Positions 15,752-24,772 of a stretch of DNA of 64,000 nucleotides are shown piece after piece. Each line of letters opens with the position of its first letter. Positions within the stretch are counted from its first letter, which is position 1. The position numbers were made by a program, and so were the translations under genes. This DNA is from Acidobacteria bacterium 28-1 (lineage in GTDB: Bacteria; Acidobacteriota; Blastocatellia; Pyrinomonadales; Pyrinomonadaceae). The notes under the pieces were generated by a model that saw only the letters and a program-made list of their open reading frames with translations, did not search any database and had not been told where the DNA came from. Location of the stretch: NCBI GenBank assembly GCA_002050365.1, contig MWYZ01000084.1:26846-90845 (forward strand), read 5' to 3'.

Positions 15752-17767
15752 TCACATTCTTTCTGGAACTTCAATGCCTAAAGTGTTTAATGCCGAAGTC
15801 AAACTTCTCCGCGTGATGTCTGCAACGGCAACTAATACGTGGCGTTTAATCGGATTTTCTTGGGCGATTATTTTATGATTGTGATAAAAAAGATTGAAAG
15901 CCTTTGCCAGTTGAAAAGTGTATTTGGCGAGAAGTGCAGGCTCGATTGCCATTGCTGCTTGCGAAACTGTTTCTTCGAGCCGCGAAGCCAAAGTCAGCAC
16001 AGACCAAATTTCGTTGCCGTCAACGGCGTTGAAAATTTCCGCGATTTTTTTCGCGTCTGAAATTTGCTCTTTGAAATTTGAAACCTCTTCGCCTTTTTCT
16101 GACAATTTTCTAAAAATCGAATTAGCACGAACCGCCGAATACTGACAAAAGCAACCTGTTTCACCCTCAAATGAAAGTGCTTCTTTAAAATCGAAGATAA
16201 TCACAGTGTTGCGCGTGAATTTCAAAAGAAAATAGCGTAACGCCCCGACAGCGATAATATGCGCGGTTTTTTGTTTTTCTTCAACAGATAAATCGGCGTG
16301 TCGGGCTTCGACTTCTTTCAAAGCATTCGCTTCAAGACGATTAATTAAATCATCGGCTTTCACGCCCAAACCTCTACGACCGCTCATTTCGATGAATGAT
16401 TTTTGCTTGTCTTCATCTGAAATGACAAAACCTAATTCTTCCGCCGCGCTTGGGCTGAGCGCGACCATTTCATAACTCAAATGAACGCTCGCCGCTTCGC
16501 CTTTTTCGGGGAAAATCGTCGCCACACCTTTTTTGACGACTTCCTGCGGATATGATTGGCGGGAATCTATCACGTTATAAACGGTTTCGTTTTTTCCGAA
16601 TTCGGGAACATTCTCGCTTTGTAAATCTTCTGCCGTAGTTATCCAAACTTGCTTGCCGCCAGCATATGTGTGGAAAAGATTATAGTAAAAATCTAATCCG
16701 AGCAGTCCGAGTTTCCACATTTGATAAGCGATGTCTTTGCCGGTATATGTAACGGTTCCGTTTGAGCGCACGAGGATCTTATCGGCATCGTGTTCGTCGT
16801 TGCCGGAATGCAATTCAAACGGCATTACCCAACAACCCGCGTTTTTACCTTCGGTTTCAAATTTTATAACCTCTCGTTTCTGCATTTCTTCAAACGCTTT
16901 TTTCCAAAAATGCAGATGCAGAATTTCCGATTCGCGCGGCAGTAAATCATAGCGAATTCCAAAACGCTCCATCGTCGCCACGATACATTGGACGTTGCGC
17001 GTAACGACGTAATCGGCGAGTTCCGCCGTCGGATTATTTCCTTCTTCAATTAAATGCAAAACTTCGGCGCGTTTCGCTTTCAATTCTTCGTCGGTCTGAT
17101 AAGCGAGACCGACTTTAGCGTATAAATCCCAGCAATAAAAATCAAAAGAGTTGTTTTCGGCAGCCAACTTTTCGTCCAAATTTTTAATGTCCGCCAAAGA
17201 CATATTTTCTAAATTTGTAAATCCGATGACGACATCAGCGACCTGCACGCCGGTGTTGTCTATGTAGTATTGAATTTCGACGCGCTTGCCTATGGCTCGC
17301 AAAATCCGCACGAACGTATCGCCCAAAACCGCATTGCGAACGTGACCGATGTGTGCCGCTTTGTTCGGATTGACCGACGTATGCTCGACACAAACTTTCG
17401 GACTCGTTTTATTTTCAGAAGATTTTAATTTCGGAAGAGGTTCTGCGTTCGCGCTTTCGATTAAAAATTTTGCACGATTGAAAAAAACATTCAGATAACC
17501 TGCGCCCGCGACTTCGACACGCTCGACGGCTTCGTTTTCTTCCAACGCGGCTTTGAGTTTTTCGGCAATCTCACGCGGATTTTGTTTTTCGCCCGTCGTC
17601 TGTTTAATTTTCTTGGCGAGTTCAAACGCAATGGGAAATGCCACATCACCGAGTTCGGTTTTCGGCGGAATTTCCGAACCGACATTTTCGAGTTCGATGT
17701 CGAATTCGTTTCGCGCTGTTACGCGAACCGTTTCGCGCAAGGTTTCTTGTAACTGTAAAAATTTCAT
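15752..17767 (-). CDS. argS: Arginyl-tRNA synthetase
   Basis: Class I aminoacyl-tRNA synthetase charging tRNA-Arg. It is 671 residues, on the long side for ArgS. The N-terminal tRNA-recognition domain (about 1-110) is followed by the HIGH motif in VNPNKAAHIGHVRNAVLGDT. The KMSKS region is replaced by SGRRGLGVKADDLI, as in many ArgS proteins. The C-terminal DALR anticodon domain includes YSAVRANSIFRKL and ends LNTLGIEVPERM. Its start codon overlaps the stop of the upstream MazF-like toxin gene by 4 bp (17764-17767), so expression may be coupled to the toxin-antitoxin pair. Confidence 0.96.
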   Translation of the reverse strand: MKFLQLQETLRETVRVTARNEFDIELENVGSEIPPKTELGDVAFPIAFELAKKIKQTTGEKQNPREIAEKLKAALEENEAVERVEVAGAGYLNVFFNRAKFLIESANAEPLPKLKSSENKTSPKVCVEHTSVNPNKAAHIGHVRNAVLGDTFVRILRAIGKRVEIQYYIDNTGVQVADVVIGFTNLENMSLADIKNLDEKLAAENNSFDFYCWDLYAKVGLAYQTDEELKAKRAEVLHLIEEGNNPTAELADYVVTRNVQCIVATMERFGIRYDLLPRESEILHLHFWKKAFEEMQKREVIKFETEGKNAGCWVMPFELHSGNDEHDADKILVRSNGTVTYTGKDIAYQMWKLGLLGLDFYYNLFHTYAGGKQVWITTAEDLQSENVPEFGKNETVYNVIDSRQSYPQEVVKKGVATIFPEKGEAASVHLSYEMVALSPSAAEELGFVISDEDKQKSFIEMSGRRGLGVKADDLINRLEANALKEVEARHADLSVEEKQKTAHIIAVGALRYFLLKFTRNTVIIFDFKEALSFEGETGCFCQYSAVRANSIFRKLSEKGEEVSNFKEQISDAKKIAEIFNAVDGNEIWSVLTLASRLEETVSQAAMAIEPALLAKYTFQLAKAFNLFYHNHKIIAQENPIKRHVLVAVADITRRSLTSALNTLGIEVPERM

Positions 17768-18090
17768 CCAATCAAACTCTTAAATTTTTTCTTAAAAATT
17801 TCAAAATCTGCTTTGTTGAGTTCGCCTAGTTTTGCAATAACATCTTCTTGTTTTGCCGTGAAAATTCGGTCAACTTTTATGATTGAAACAGCCCGCAAAT
17901 TATTTTGTTTGTCGGGCTGTAACAAAATTTCGTTTTTGCCTAAACTTTTCGGAACGACTGAACTAATCGCGCAAACAACAAAATCCTTGTATTTGTCTTG
18001 AGTTTTACAAACAACCACCGTCGGCCTGACTTTTTTATTAGTCAATTCCGCGAAAGGAAATGGCAGGAGTAAAATATCGCCGCTTTTCAT
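17764..18090 (-). CDS. PemK/MazF-family toxin
   Basis: Endoribonuclease toxin of the MazF fold, 108 residues. The N-terminus is typical: SGDILLLPFPFAELTNKKVR followed by PTVVVC. Later AISSVVP and LRAVSIIKVDRIFTAKQEDV match the second half of the family, and the chain ends with a helix. Members cut mRNA at short sequences. It overlaps its antitoxin gene by 4 bp upstream and argS by 4 bp downstream, an unusual placement inside a housekeeping transcript. Cut site not predictable from sequence. Confidence 0.85.
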   Translation of the reverse strand: MKSGDILLLPFPFAELTNKKVRPTVVVCKTQDKYKDFVVCAISSVVPKSLGKNEILLQPDKQNNLRAVSIIKVDRIFTAKQEDVIAKLGELNKADFEIFKKKFKSLIG

Positions 18091-18302
18091 TGCTCATTTT
18101 CAATTAGAAAATCTTGGTAAATGTCTTCGCGTTGGTCGTTCCAAAACTCGAACGAATCATTCTGCGCCGTAAAATCACGCGATTCTTCCCTTTCGTCCAA
18201 TTCTTCAACAAATGTAATGATAACCTTGAAGCGTTTTTCTTTGGGAAACCGTTCAAGGACTACAAATTTTTTTCCGTCGTAGATTGCTTCAACTGTTAAC
18301 AT
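18087..18302 (-). CDS. Antitoxin partner of the MazF-like toxin
   Basis: A 71-residue acidic protein beginning MLTVEAIYDGKKFVVLERFP, the short beta-hairpin front found in DUF104/AF2212-like and related antitoxins. An acidic tail (FEFWNDQREDIYQDFLIENE) probably wraps the toxin. The open frame extends to 18377, but that would overlap sucC, and the conserved part begins at ATG 18302. The ATGA overlap with the toxin start at 18090 is the usual antitoxin-toxin arrangement. Function inferred from position and size. Confidence 0.7.
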   Translation of the reverse strand: MLTVEAIYDGKKFVVLERFPKEKRFKVIITFVEELDEREESRDFTAQNDSFEFWNDQREDIYQDFLIENEQ

Positions 18303-18363
18303 AAATTTATTGGTGCGTGATATTTTTGCGTTACACATCACGCCAAAAATAATCTGACATCGT

Positions 18364-19533
18364 TTAGTATTGTGCATTCGCCGCCGAGACGACTTTTTCC
18401 GCCGCGTCGTTCATTCCGTCGGCGGAGATAATACCGATGTCAGAATCGCGCAAAACCCGTTTGCCTTCTTCCACATTCGTGCCTTCGAGCCTGGCGACAA
18501 TCGGAACGGAAATGCCGAGATTTTTTGCCGCCGCGACTACTCCGTTCGCAACCATATCGCAGCGCACGATGCCGCCGAAGATATTTATCAAAACAGCTTT
18601 GACGTTTTCGTCAGCGAGTAAAATTTTGAAAGCCTGCTCGACACGTTCCTGCGACGCGCCGCCGCCAACATCCAAAAAGTTCGCCGGTTCGCCGCCGGCA
18701 AGTTTGATAATGTCCATCGTCGCCATCGCCAGACCCGCGCCGTTGACCATACAACCGATGTTGCCGTCGAGTTTAATGTAGTTTAAATCAAACTTCGAGG
18801 CTTCGATTTCGAGCGGCTCTTCTTCGTTCAAATCTCTCAGTTCGGCGTAATCTTTATGCCGAAACATTGCGTTGTCATCGAAATTAACTTTTGCGTCGAG
18901 CGCAATCAAGCGATTGTCCTTCGTCAACAAAAACGGATTGATTTCAAGCAAGGATGCGTCCATTTTTTCGTAAGCGTCGTAAAGCGACAGCATAAATTTC
19001 GCGGATTGATTGATTAAGTCCGGCGGAATTCCCAAACCGAAGGCGAGTTTTCTAGCTTGGAACCCGCGCAAACCGACCGACGGGTCAATCGCTTCTCTCA
19101 AAATCAATTCGGGCGTTTCTTCAGCAACTTTTTCGATGTCCATTCCGCCCGCCGAAGAAGCCATAAAAACGTTTCTGCCCGTTACGCGGTCGAGCGTGAT
19201 AGCAAGATAAAATTCCTTGTCAATCGGCAAGCCTTCTTCGATGAGCAAAGTTTTAACTTCGCGTCCTTCTGCGCCGGTTTGATGCGTAACGAGCCGCATC
19301 CCAAGCATTTGTTCGGCGAGATTGCGTGCTTCTTCAGGTGACTTGGCAAGTTTTACGCCGCCGCCTTTCCCGCGCCCGCCGGCGTGAATCTGCGCTTTGA
19401 CGACAACCACATCAGTTCCCAAATCTCGCGCCGCTTGTTCGGCTTCATCGGGTGTCCTTGCCACGATTCCACGCGGCACGGGAACGCCGTAAGTTTTTAA
19501 AAGTTCCTTTCCTTGATATTCGTGTATTTTCAT
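18364..19533 (-). CDS. sucC: Succinyl-CoA synthetase beta subunit (ADP/GDP-forming)
   Basis: TCA-cycle enzyme making ATP or GTP from succinyl-CoA. It is 389 residues with an ATP-grasp N-terminal domain ([61 protein letters not shown]) and the ligase domain ([49 protein letters not shown]). sucD, normally next to it, is absent here: the downstream neighbour is the toxin-antitoxin pair and then argS. Nucleotide preference cannot be told by eye. Confidence 0.96.
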   Translation of the reverse strand: MKIHEYQGKELLKTYGVPVPRGIVARTPDEAEQAARDLGTDVVVVKAQIHAGGRGKGGGVKLAKSPEEARNLAEQMLGMRLVTHQTGAEGREVKTLLIEEGLPIDKEFYLAITLDRVTGRNVFMASSAGGMDIEKVAEETPELILREAIDPSVGLRGFQARKLAFGLGIPPDLINQSAKFMLSLYDAYEKMDASLLEINPFLLTKDNRLIALDAKVNFDDNAMFRHKDYAELRDLNEEEPLEIEASKFDLNYIKLDGNIGCMVNGAGLAMATMDIIKLAGGEPANFLDVGGGASQERVEQAFKILLADENVKAVLINIFGGIVRCDMVANGVVAAAKNLGISVPIVARLEGTNVEEGKRVLRDSDIGIISADGMNDAAEKVVSAANAQY

Positions 19534-19591
19534 AAATATATCAGTCGTAATTTAATTATCGGAAAAACCACGAAAAGTTTATCTTCGCGTT

Positions 19592-19625
19592 TCGTAAAAA
19601 GCAAAGGCAGTCCGAAAACCGCCTT
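19592..19625 (-). terminator. Terminator after the DUF4344 gene
   Basis: On the minus strand AAGGCGGT (19625-19618) pairs with ACTGCCTT (19611-19604), followed by TGCTTTTT. Confidence 0.7.
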
Positions 19626-19678
19626 CTTTTAAATAAAACTTTCGATGAAGATTAAAAATCTCTTTTCTTCAGTTCTTA

Positions 19679-20545
19679 TTATTTTCTCCACCTTCCAAGT
19701 AAATCGTTCCAGCTATCCACAGTGCGTTCATACTCGCTCGGACAACGCGCGGCGCGTTCTTTCGGCAAATAATTGTCGTTCAAAATATACGCATATTTCT
19801 TTGTGCTCGAACCGTAAATCAGACACAGCGAATTGTAAAATCTCTGTTCCTGCAAAAGATGTTCGTCCGCCAGATTACGTTTATCAGGCGCGTTACCTTT
19901 TGATTCGATAGCGAACGCATCGGCGGCGGCAAGCACTGCGTTCACGCCGTCTTCGCCGAGTTCAGTCAAATTGATAAATGTCGAACAACGGTCTGCCGCA
20001 TCTTCTTCGTTGCCTGTTATCGGCAGATTATAAGTATCAATCAGAGCGTGTCCAATTTCGTGAAGAAAAGCGAAACGCACGGCATCGAACGTTTTGTCGT
20101 AAGCCTTTTGGTCGCTCTTGCCGACGCTTCGGAAAACTTTGTAAAAATGCTCCATCAATTCGTAGCAAACAGTTACCGAATGTTCATCCGAATCGTAGTA
20201 AGCGTTAGCCTCGCCGCAATCTTTCGTTTTGAGGTAAATATCATACGGCAAAATCAATGACCGGTTCAATTTGTCAGCCGCTTTTTCAAGCAGTTTTACT
20301 TCTTTCAGTTGACGGTCAATTTCATCATAACGAGAGTTTTTAATTTTTAGATATTCAACGACAAAATCGCCCTTGTCTGATTTTTTATCTTCATCAAATT
20401 TTTTGGTAAGAGTTTCATTCTTATTGGCTGAATTTATCGGCGCGGAAGCAAGCTCGGAATCTCTGCTTGAACGATAAATACAAGATGCGGCAATGACAAT
20501 TAAAACCGTTATAACAGCAAGCGAACTAAGTTGAATGCGATTCAT
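19679..20545 (-). CDS. DUF4344 putative metallopeptidase, probable lipoprotein
   Basis: A 288-residue protein with an N-terminal hydrophobic segment ending VIVIAASCIYRSS. The Cys suggests a lipoprotein, although the -3 residue is not ideal. The central part has the zinc-peptidase motif FLHEIGHALID (HEIGH, about residue 165) and, about 15 residues on, GNEEDAADRCSTF, where the Glu/Asp pair fits the third ligand seen in DUF4344. CGEANAYYD and VTVCYELMEHF, also typical of DUF4344, come earlier. Substrate unknown. A monocistronic unit with a terminator after it and heptamer repeats before it. Confidence 0.78.
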   Translation of the reverse strand: MNRIQLSSLAVITVLIVIAASCIYRSSRDSELASAPINSANKNETLTKKFDEDKKSDKGDFVVEYLKIKNSRYDEIDRQLKEVKLLEKAADKLNRSLILPYDIYLKTKDCGEANAYYDSDEHSVTVCYELMEHFYKVFRSVGKSDQKAYDKTFDAVRFAFLHEIGHALIDTYNLPITGNEEDAADRCSTFINLTELGEDGVNAVLAAADAFAIESKGNAPDKRNLADEHLLQEQRFYNSLCLIYGSSTKKYAYILNDNYLPKERAARCPSEYERTVDSWNDLLGRWRK

Positions 20546-20646
20546 CGAATTACGAATTACAAATTACGAATTACGAGACAAGAACTTTGAATTACGGATT
20601 GGTATTTTCTTTTAATTCGTAATTTGTAATTCGTAATTCGTAATTT
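20546..20646. repeat. Inverted heptanucleotide arrays (AATTACG / AATTCGT)
   Basis: Four copies of the AATTACG/AATTACA unit (20546-20575) and, after a spacer, the inverse AATTCGT/AATTTGT array (about 20617-20646) fill the whole space between pepA and the DUF4344 gene. Same unit as at 5427-5505. Can fold into a long A/T-rich hairpin. Confidence 0.8.
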
Positions 20647-20647
20647 T

Positions 20648-22147
20648 TTACTGTGATTTTTCAACTAATTTAAGCAAAGTCCGAATTGCAACTGCTGTCG
20701 GACCTTTCACTCGATGCGGTTTTGCATCGTCCGCCCAAGCCGTTCCGGCGATGTCGAGATGCGCCCATTTAGCGTCTTTAATAAATTCCTGAATAAAAAC
20801 CGCGCCGACAATCGTTCCGGCTTTTCGTCCGCCGCCGATATTTTTAATGTCGGCGATGTCGCTCTTTATCAACTTGCTGTATTCCTTGCTGACTGGCAAC
20901 TGCCAAAAATCCTCGCCCATTTCCTTGCCGCAAGCAATAATTTCATCAACCAATCCTTGGTCGTTGCCGAGAACGGCGGTATTCAAATCGCCCAACGCAA
21001 TAATTACCGCGCCCGTCAAAGTCGCCATATCAACAATTTTGGTTGCGCCTTGCTTTTCCGCATAAGCAACGGCATCCGCCAAAACAAGGCGACCTTCGGC
21101 ATCGGTATTGAGAATTTCTATCGTTTTGCCGGTCATCGCTGTTACGACATCGGCAGGACGCGAGGCTTTGCCGTCCGGCATATTTTCAACCGCCGCGATG
21201 ATTCCGAGAACGGGAACGGTCGGCTGCAGAAGTCCGATTGCCCGCATCGTGCCGAGAACGGTTGCACCGCCCGACATATCGTATTTCATCGCGTCCATTC
21301 CTTCCGAAGGTTTGATGGAAATGCCGCCCGTATCAAACGTAATGCCCTTGCCGACAAGAGCGAGCAGTTCGCCTTTTTTGCCGGTTGATTTCTTCGGCTC
21401 ATATTTGAGGATAATCATTTTCGGCGGCTGTGCCGAACCGTAAGAAACGCTCATCAGCGAACCCATTCCCATTTTTTCCATTTTGGCTTGATCGAGAATT
21501 TCGCATTTCAAACCGACTTCCTTCGCCATCTTCTGGGCGCGATTCGCCATTTCGGTCGGGTGCAAAATATTCGGCGGTTCGTTCGCTAAGTCGCGCGTGA
21601 AATTCATCGAATCGCCGATAATTTCACCGCGACTCAAACCGCTTTTCAAATCCTTATCTCTCGCACCTTCGACAAACAGAGCGAAAGTGTCAACTTTATT
21701 ATCTTTTTTATCTTGCGTTCGGTATTTGTCGAGTTCAAACTGACTGGTAACAATTCCTTGCGCAGCGGAGGTTGCAACATCCGAACCATCAGCGTCAGAA
21801 CGCGGAGCGAGCGCAAAACTTCTGATGTTATGTTTAATCAAATAACGCGCCGCCGTGCCGGCTAAGACAGCGACCTGCGGCAATTGATAATCAATTTTAT
21901 CGCCGACACCGATGAGCAAAATCCGATTTGCTTTGACTTTTCCGTTTGCTGCGTAACGCAAAAAAACGGTTTCGCCGGCTTCGCCTTTGAATTCTTCAGT
22001 TTTGATAACCGAATCGACAAGTCCGCCGGTCAATTTGTCCAAATCCTTTAAAATGCCGCTCGTTATTTTTTCATCTTTGAAAATAGCCACAGCTAACGCA
22101 TCAACATTTGCCTCTTGAAAATTATTCGTAATCGCCTGAGATTTCAT
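20648..22147 (-). CDS. pepA: Leucyl (M17) aminopeptidase
   Basis: Cytosolic dimetal aminopeptidase. It is 499 residues with a variable N-terminal macro-like domain (1-165) and a catalytic domain (LANEPPNILHPTEMA, LALVGKGITFDTGGISIKPS, MKYDMSGGATVLGTM) that carries the signature NTDAEGRLVLADAVAYAEK. The metal ligands Lys, Asp, Asp, Asp and Glu of M17 can be placed on these motifs. In some bacteria PepA is also a DNA-binding recombination and regulation factor; nothing here tests that. Confidence 0.95.
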   Translation of the reverse strand: MKSQAITNNFQEANVDALAVAIFKDEKITSGILKDLDKLTGGLVDSVIKTEEFKGEAGETVFLRYAANGKVKANRILLIGVGDKIDYQLPQVAVLAGTAARYLIKHNIRSFALAPRSDADGSDVATSAAQGIVTSQFELDKYRTQDKKDNKVDTFALFVEGARDKDLKSGLSRGEIIGDSMNFTRDLANEPPNILHPTEMANRAQKMAKEVGLKCEILDQAKMEKMGMGSLMSVSYGSAQPPKMIILKYEPKKSTGKKGELLALVGKGITFDTGGISIKPSEGMDAMKYDMSGGATVLGTMRAIGLLQPTVPVLGIIAAVENMPDGKASRPADVVTAMTGKTIEILNTDAEGRLVLADAVAYAEKQGATKIVDMATLTGAVIIALGDLNTAVLGNDQGLVDEIIACGKEMGEDFWQLPVSKEYSKLIKSDIADIKNIGGGRKAGTIVGAVFIQEFIKDAKWAHLDIAGTAWADDAKPHRVKGPTAVAIRTLLKLVEKSQ

Positions 22148-22222
22148 TCGTTTTCCTCGATTTTTATTATTTTTGTTTCCCGCAGAAATGTGTTTTGACT
22201 ATAACTTAACTGGGCTTTTCTT

Positions 22223-22684
22223 TCAACCCGTTTTATCTTTCATCTGAGCACGGGTTTCTCTTTCGATGGTTTTCGATTTCAAATCATCGCGCTTATCGTA
22301 AAGTTTTTTACCCTTCGCCACGCCGATTTCAAATTTGATGCGCCCGTTTTTCCAATAAACGCGCGTTACCACCAAAGTCATTCCTTTCTGAGTCGTTTCT
22401 TTTTCCAGCCGCTGGATTTCTTTTCGGTGAAGCAGAAGTTTTCTCGTCCGCAGCGGCTCGTGGTTGTTTTTGTTGCCGTGCGAGTAAGGAGAAATGTGCG
22501 CGTTAATAAGCCAAACTTCGTCGTCTTTAACAGCAACATAAGATTCTTTGAGTTGAATCCGCCCAACCATCACGCTTTTGACTTCGGTGCCGACAAGGGC
22601 GATGCCGGCTTCGTATTTATCATTAATGTGATATTCGAAAAAAGCGTGGCGATTATTAACAATGTCTTTACCGTCAGCGGACAT
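22223..22684 (-). CDS. smpB: tmRNA-binding protein SmpB
   Basis: Binds tmRNA and brings it to stalled ribosomes for trans-translation. It is 153 residues. The family sequence is clear: NRHAFFEYHINDKYEAGIAL then VGTEVKS, VGRIQLKESYVAVKDDEVWL, HISPYSHGNKNNHEPLRTRK and a basic tail with KGKKLYDKRDDLKSK. ssrA (tmRNA) was looked for nearby and not seen. Confidence 0.96.
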   Translation of the reverse strand: MSADGKDIVNNRHAFFEYHINDKYEAGIALVGTEVKSVMVGRIQLKESYVAVKDDEVWLINAHISPYSHGNKNNHEPLRTRKLLLHRKEIQRLEKETTQKGMTLVVTRVYWKNGRIKFEIGVAKGKKLYDKRDDLKSKTIERETRAQMKDKTG

Positions 22685-22790
22685 AAACTTCTATTTTGCC
22701 TTTCAAAATAAAATCAAGCAAGTTTGTAAATCGTCAAAGCATTTGACAACCGCGTTTTCACTCAATAAATTAAAGATTGAGAGAAGCGTT

Positions 22791-23138
22791 ATGGTTTATA
22801 AGGACAAAGAAAAGGCACGAGCTTGTCAGCGTCGATATTACGAACGTAACCGTGAACTATATTTTTTGAAAAATAAACGTAAGAAAGAGCAGTTGAGAGC
22901 AATTGCACAGGAGCGCAAATCTCAGCCTTGTGCTGATTGCGGCGGCACATTTCCTTTTTATGTGATGGACTTTGACCATCATGTTGGAGAAGAAAAAAAG
23001 GCGCACGTTTCGCGCCTCGTGGGTATGATGAATTTGCAGAATTTACTCGACGAAATTGAAAAGTGCGACGTTGTTTGTGCAAATTGTCATCGCATCCGAA
23101 CTTACGAACGCAATCAAAGATTTTCCGGGATGGTGTAA
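22791..23138 (+). CDS. HNH-type nuclease, overlapping tRNA-Gln
   Basis: A 115-residue basic protein. The first 50 residues are rich in Lys/Arg (CQRRYYERNRELYFLKNKRK). The rest holds a compact HNH zinc fold: PCADCGG, then VMDFDHH, then CDVVCANCHRIRTYERN, giving CxxC...DFDH...CxxCH. Such small HNH proteins are common in phages and as free-standing homing-type nucleases. Start ATG 22791 follows GAGAGAAG. The last 15 bp (stop 23136-23138) overlap the 5' end of tRNA-Gln, so the gene seems to have been placed right against the tRNA. Confidence 0.75.
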   Translation: MVYKDKEKARACQRRYYERNRELYFLKNKRKKEQLRAIAQERKSQPCADCGGTFPFYVMDFDHHVGEEKKAHVSRLVGMMNLQNLLDEIEKCDVVCANCHRIRTYERNQRFSGMV

Positions 23139-23197
23139 GGGTAGCACGCTTGATTCTGGATCAAGAAATTGGGGTTCGAATCCCTACCCCGGAGCCA
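23124..23197 (+). tRNA. tRNA-Gln (CUG anticodon)
   Basis: A 74-base cloverleaf with encoded CCA: acceptor TCCGGGA with CCCCGGA (position 7 is an A-C mismatch), D stem GTGT/GCAC with loop AAGGGTA, anticodon stem CTTGA/TCAAG with loop TTCTGGA (anticodon CTG), T arm TGGGG-TTCGAAT-CCCTA, discriminator G. Its first 15 bases are shared with the end of the HNH gene. The UUG-decoding glutamine tRNA is not in the window. Confidence 0.9.
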
Positions 23198-23204
23198 AAT
23201 TTCA

Positions 23205-23290
23205 GTAGGCAGTTATCAATTGGCACTTAGCAGAATAATCAACCTGATTGCAAAGAAGTCAACTGCCTACTGCCGCTGCCGACTACCGAC
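23205..23290. repeat. Inverted 7-bp-type repeat between tRNA-Gln and the thioesterase gene
   Basis: AGTAGGCAGTT near the start is matched by AACTGCCTACT near 23258-23268. The right side continues as TGCCTAC TGCCGC TGCCGAC TACCGAC, a degenerate 7-bp array. Confidence 0.55.
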
Positions 23291-23295
23291 TGATT

Positions 23296-23745
23296 ATGGA
23301 ATGGCACGAAACTGAAATCCGCGTCCGCTACGCTGAAACCGACCAGATGGGCATTGTCCATAATGCAAATTATCTGGTTTGGTTTGAAGTCGGCAGAAGC
23401 GATTTTTGCCGGGCGCGTGGTTTTTCCTACAAGGAAATGGAAGAAAAAGACAACGCGCTGATGGTTGTCGCCGAAAGCTATTGCCGCTATAAATCACCCG
23501 CCTATTATGAAGATGTTTTGGTTGTCCGCACCAAAGTCGAAGAAATTCGCAGTCGTTCTTTAAGATTTATTTATGAGATTTTTCGCGCCGCAGATGAAAC
23601 TTTGCTTGCCGAAGGCGAAACTCTGCATCTGGTAACCGACGAAAATAAAAAGGTGCGCTCGCTCCCGGAAAGTTACAAAGAAAAATTGCTGGCAGATGAA
23701 ATACCTGACGAAAACGCCTTTCCTGATAATCAAGCACCTCATTAA
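23296..23745 (+). CDS. Acyl-CoA thioesterase, YbgC/4HBT family
   Basis: Hot-dog fold thioesterase of 149 residues. Family motifs are VRYAETDQMGIVHNANYLVW (catalytic Asp in the Y-x-D-x-x-G-x-V-x-x-x-x-Y pattern), FEVGRSDFCRARGFSYKEME and CRYKSPAYYEDVLVVRTKV. Probably hydrolyses short- or medium-chain acyl-CoA; in some bacteria the homologue sits beside tol-pal, which is not the case here. ATG 23296 is used because residues before it are encoded by the repeat next to the tRNA. Confidence 0.88.
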   Translation: MEWHETEIRVRYAETDQMGIVHNANYLVWFEVGRSDFCRARGFSYKEMEEKDNALMVVAESYCRYKSPAYYEDVLVVRTKVEEIRSRSLRFIYEIFRAADETLLAEGETLHLVTDENKKVRSLPESYKEKLLADEIPDENAFPDNQAPH

Positions 23746-23792
23746 TTAAATTAAACAACTTTCAACTCAACATCCGGAATTAAAAACCACTT

Positions 23793-23819
23793 TTGACAAA
23801 ACTAAAGCGAATTTATAAT
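23793..23819 (+). promoter_or_regulatory. Possible sigma-70 promoter
   Basis: Perfect TTGACA (23793-23798) and perfect TATAAT (23814-23819), but the spacer is only 15 bp. It lies 95 bp before the TylF-like methyltransferase gene. Confidence 0.4.
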
Positions 23820-23914
23820 CATTTTCGGTTAATCGCTAGGTTTTGTTATACTTGTAAAAGATTCGTCGGGTTAATATAGTTACTCTTTTTACTTTGTAGG
23901 AATAAATTTTCTTT

Positions 23915-24772
23915 ATGCACAATTTTTTGATGAAGGCTTACTACGCCTTGACCGCGCCCTTCGCCGTATTTTTTATTTTGAGTTCGATGAAAGTTCACCC
24001 TTCCTACAAAATGAATTTTTTCCGAAAACTAAATCTCGGAATGCGAATGTTTCTCAATAAAACGCGGGTGCAGACGGGAACGAATTTTAAGGCGCATTTG
24101 GCGATGGCATTAAAACTTCTCGAAATGCAGCCTGAAAAAGAAGGAGTCGTCGTTGAATGCGGAACTTGGAAAGGCGGCTCGGCGTGTAATCTGTCTTTAA
24201 TCTGTGAAATCGTTAATCGTAAATTGATTATCTTCGATTCCTTTGCGGGCTTGCCGCTGAGCGACGAATTTGACCGCGAAGCTCCCGTTTATACTGAAGG
24301 AGAATACTGCGGAACTTTGGAAGAAGTGAAAAGTAATCTCAGAAAATATGGTGCGATTAAGCAATGCGAATTTCGACAAGGATGGTTTGAAGATACTTTG
24401 CCAAAAATTGATTTTCCGATTGTGTTAGCTTTTTTGGATGTGGATTTGGAATCAAGCCTTGATACGTGCATAAAAAATCTCTGGAATCATTTGGTTGACG
24501 AAGGATTTGTTTTCACTGACGAAGCCGCTAATCCGACTTACATCACGCTGTTTTTTTCGGAAAAATGGTGGGCGAAAAATTTTAACCGTGTTCCGCCCGG
24601 ACTAATCGGCGCGGGAACGGGGCTTCCACTCGGCGAATATTATATCGGTCCGATGGATGAATTATCAATTCACCCTTTGCAGCACGCCAGCACCGGTGCT
24701 TACACCAGAAAAAATATGGAAGCAATTTGGGTTTATTACCCCGAAGAACAAATTAATAAAGCGAACTTCTGA
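23915..24772 (+). CDS. TylF/MycF-family O-methyltransferase
   Basis: SAM-dependent class I methyltransferase of 285 residues. The SAM-binding start is VVVECGTWKGGSACNLSLI, followed by IIFDSFAGLPLSDEFDREAP, a FDTF-like acidic motif typical of macrocin O-methyltransferase relatives (metal-dependent sugar O-methylation). LAFLDVDLESSLDTCIKNLW and VDEGFVFTDEA follow. About 30 hydrophobic residues at the N-terminus (ALTAPFAVFFILSSM) might anchor it to the membrane. No sugar or antibiotic gene cluster surrounds it, so the substrate is unknown. Confidence 0.8.
   Translation: MHNFLMKAYYALTAPFAVFFILSSMKVHPSYKMNFFRKLNLGMRMFLNKTRVQTGTNFKAHLAMALKLLEMQPEKEGVVVECGTWKGGSACNLSLICEIVNRKLIIFDSFAGLPLSDEFDREAPVYTEGEYCGTLEEVKSNLRKYGAIKQCEFRQGWFEDTLPKIDFPIVLAFLDVDLESSLDTCIKNLWNHLVDEGFVFTDEAANPTYITLFFSEKWWAKNFNRVPPGLIGAGTGLPLGEYYIGPMDELSIHPLQHASTGAYTRKNMEAIWVYYPEEQINKANF

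Noticed and set aside
20714..21388. 224-residue open frame antisense to pepA
   Set aside because: Fully inside pepA on the other strand; Phe/Arg/Asn-rich composition typical of a shadow frame.
22685..22790. tmRNA (ssrA) beside smpB
   Set aside because: Neither an Ala-tRNA-like domain nor a tag-peptide frame could be found in the space.
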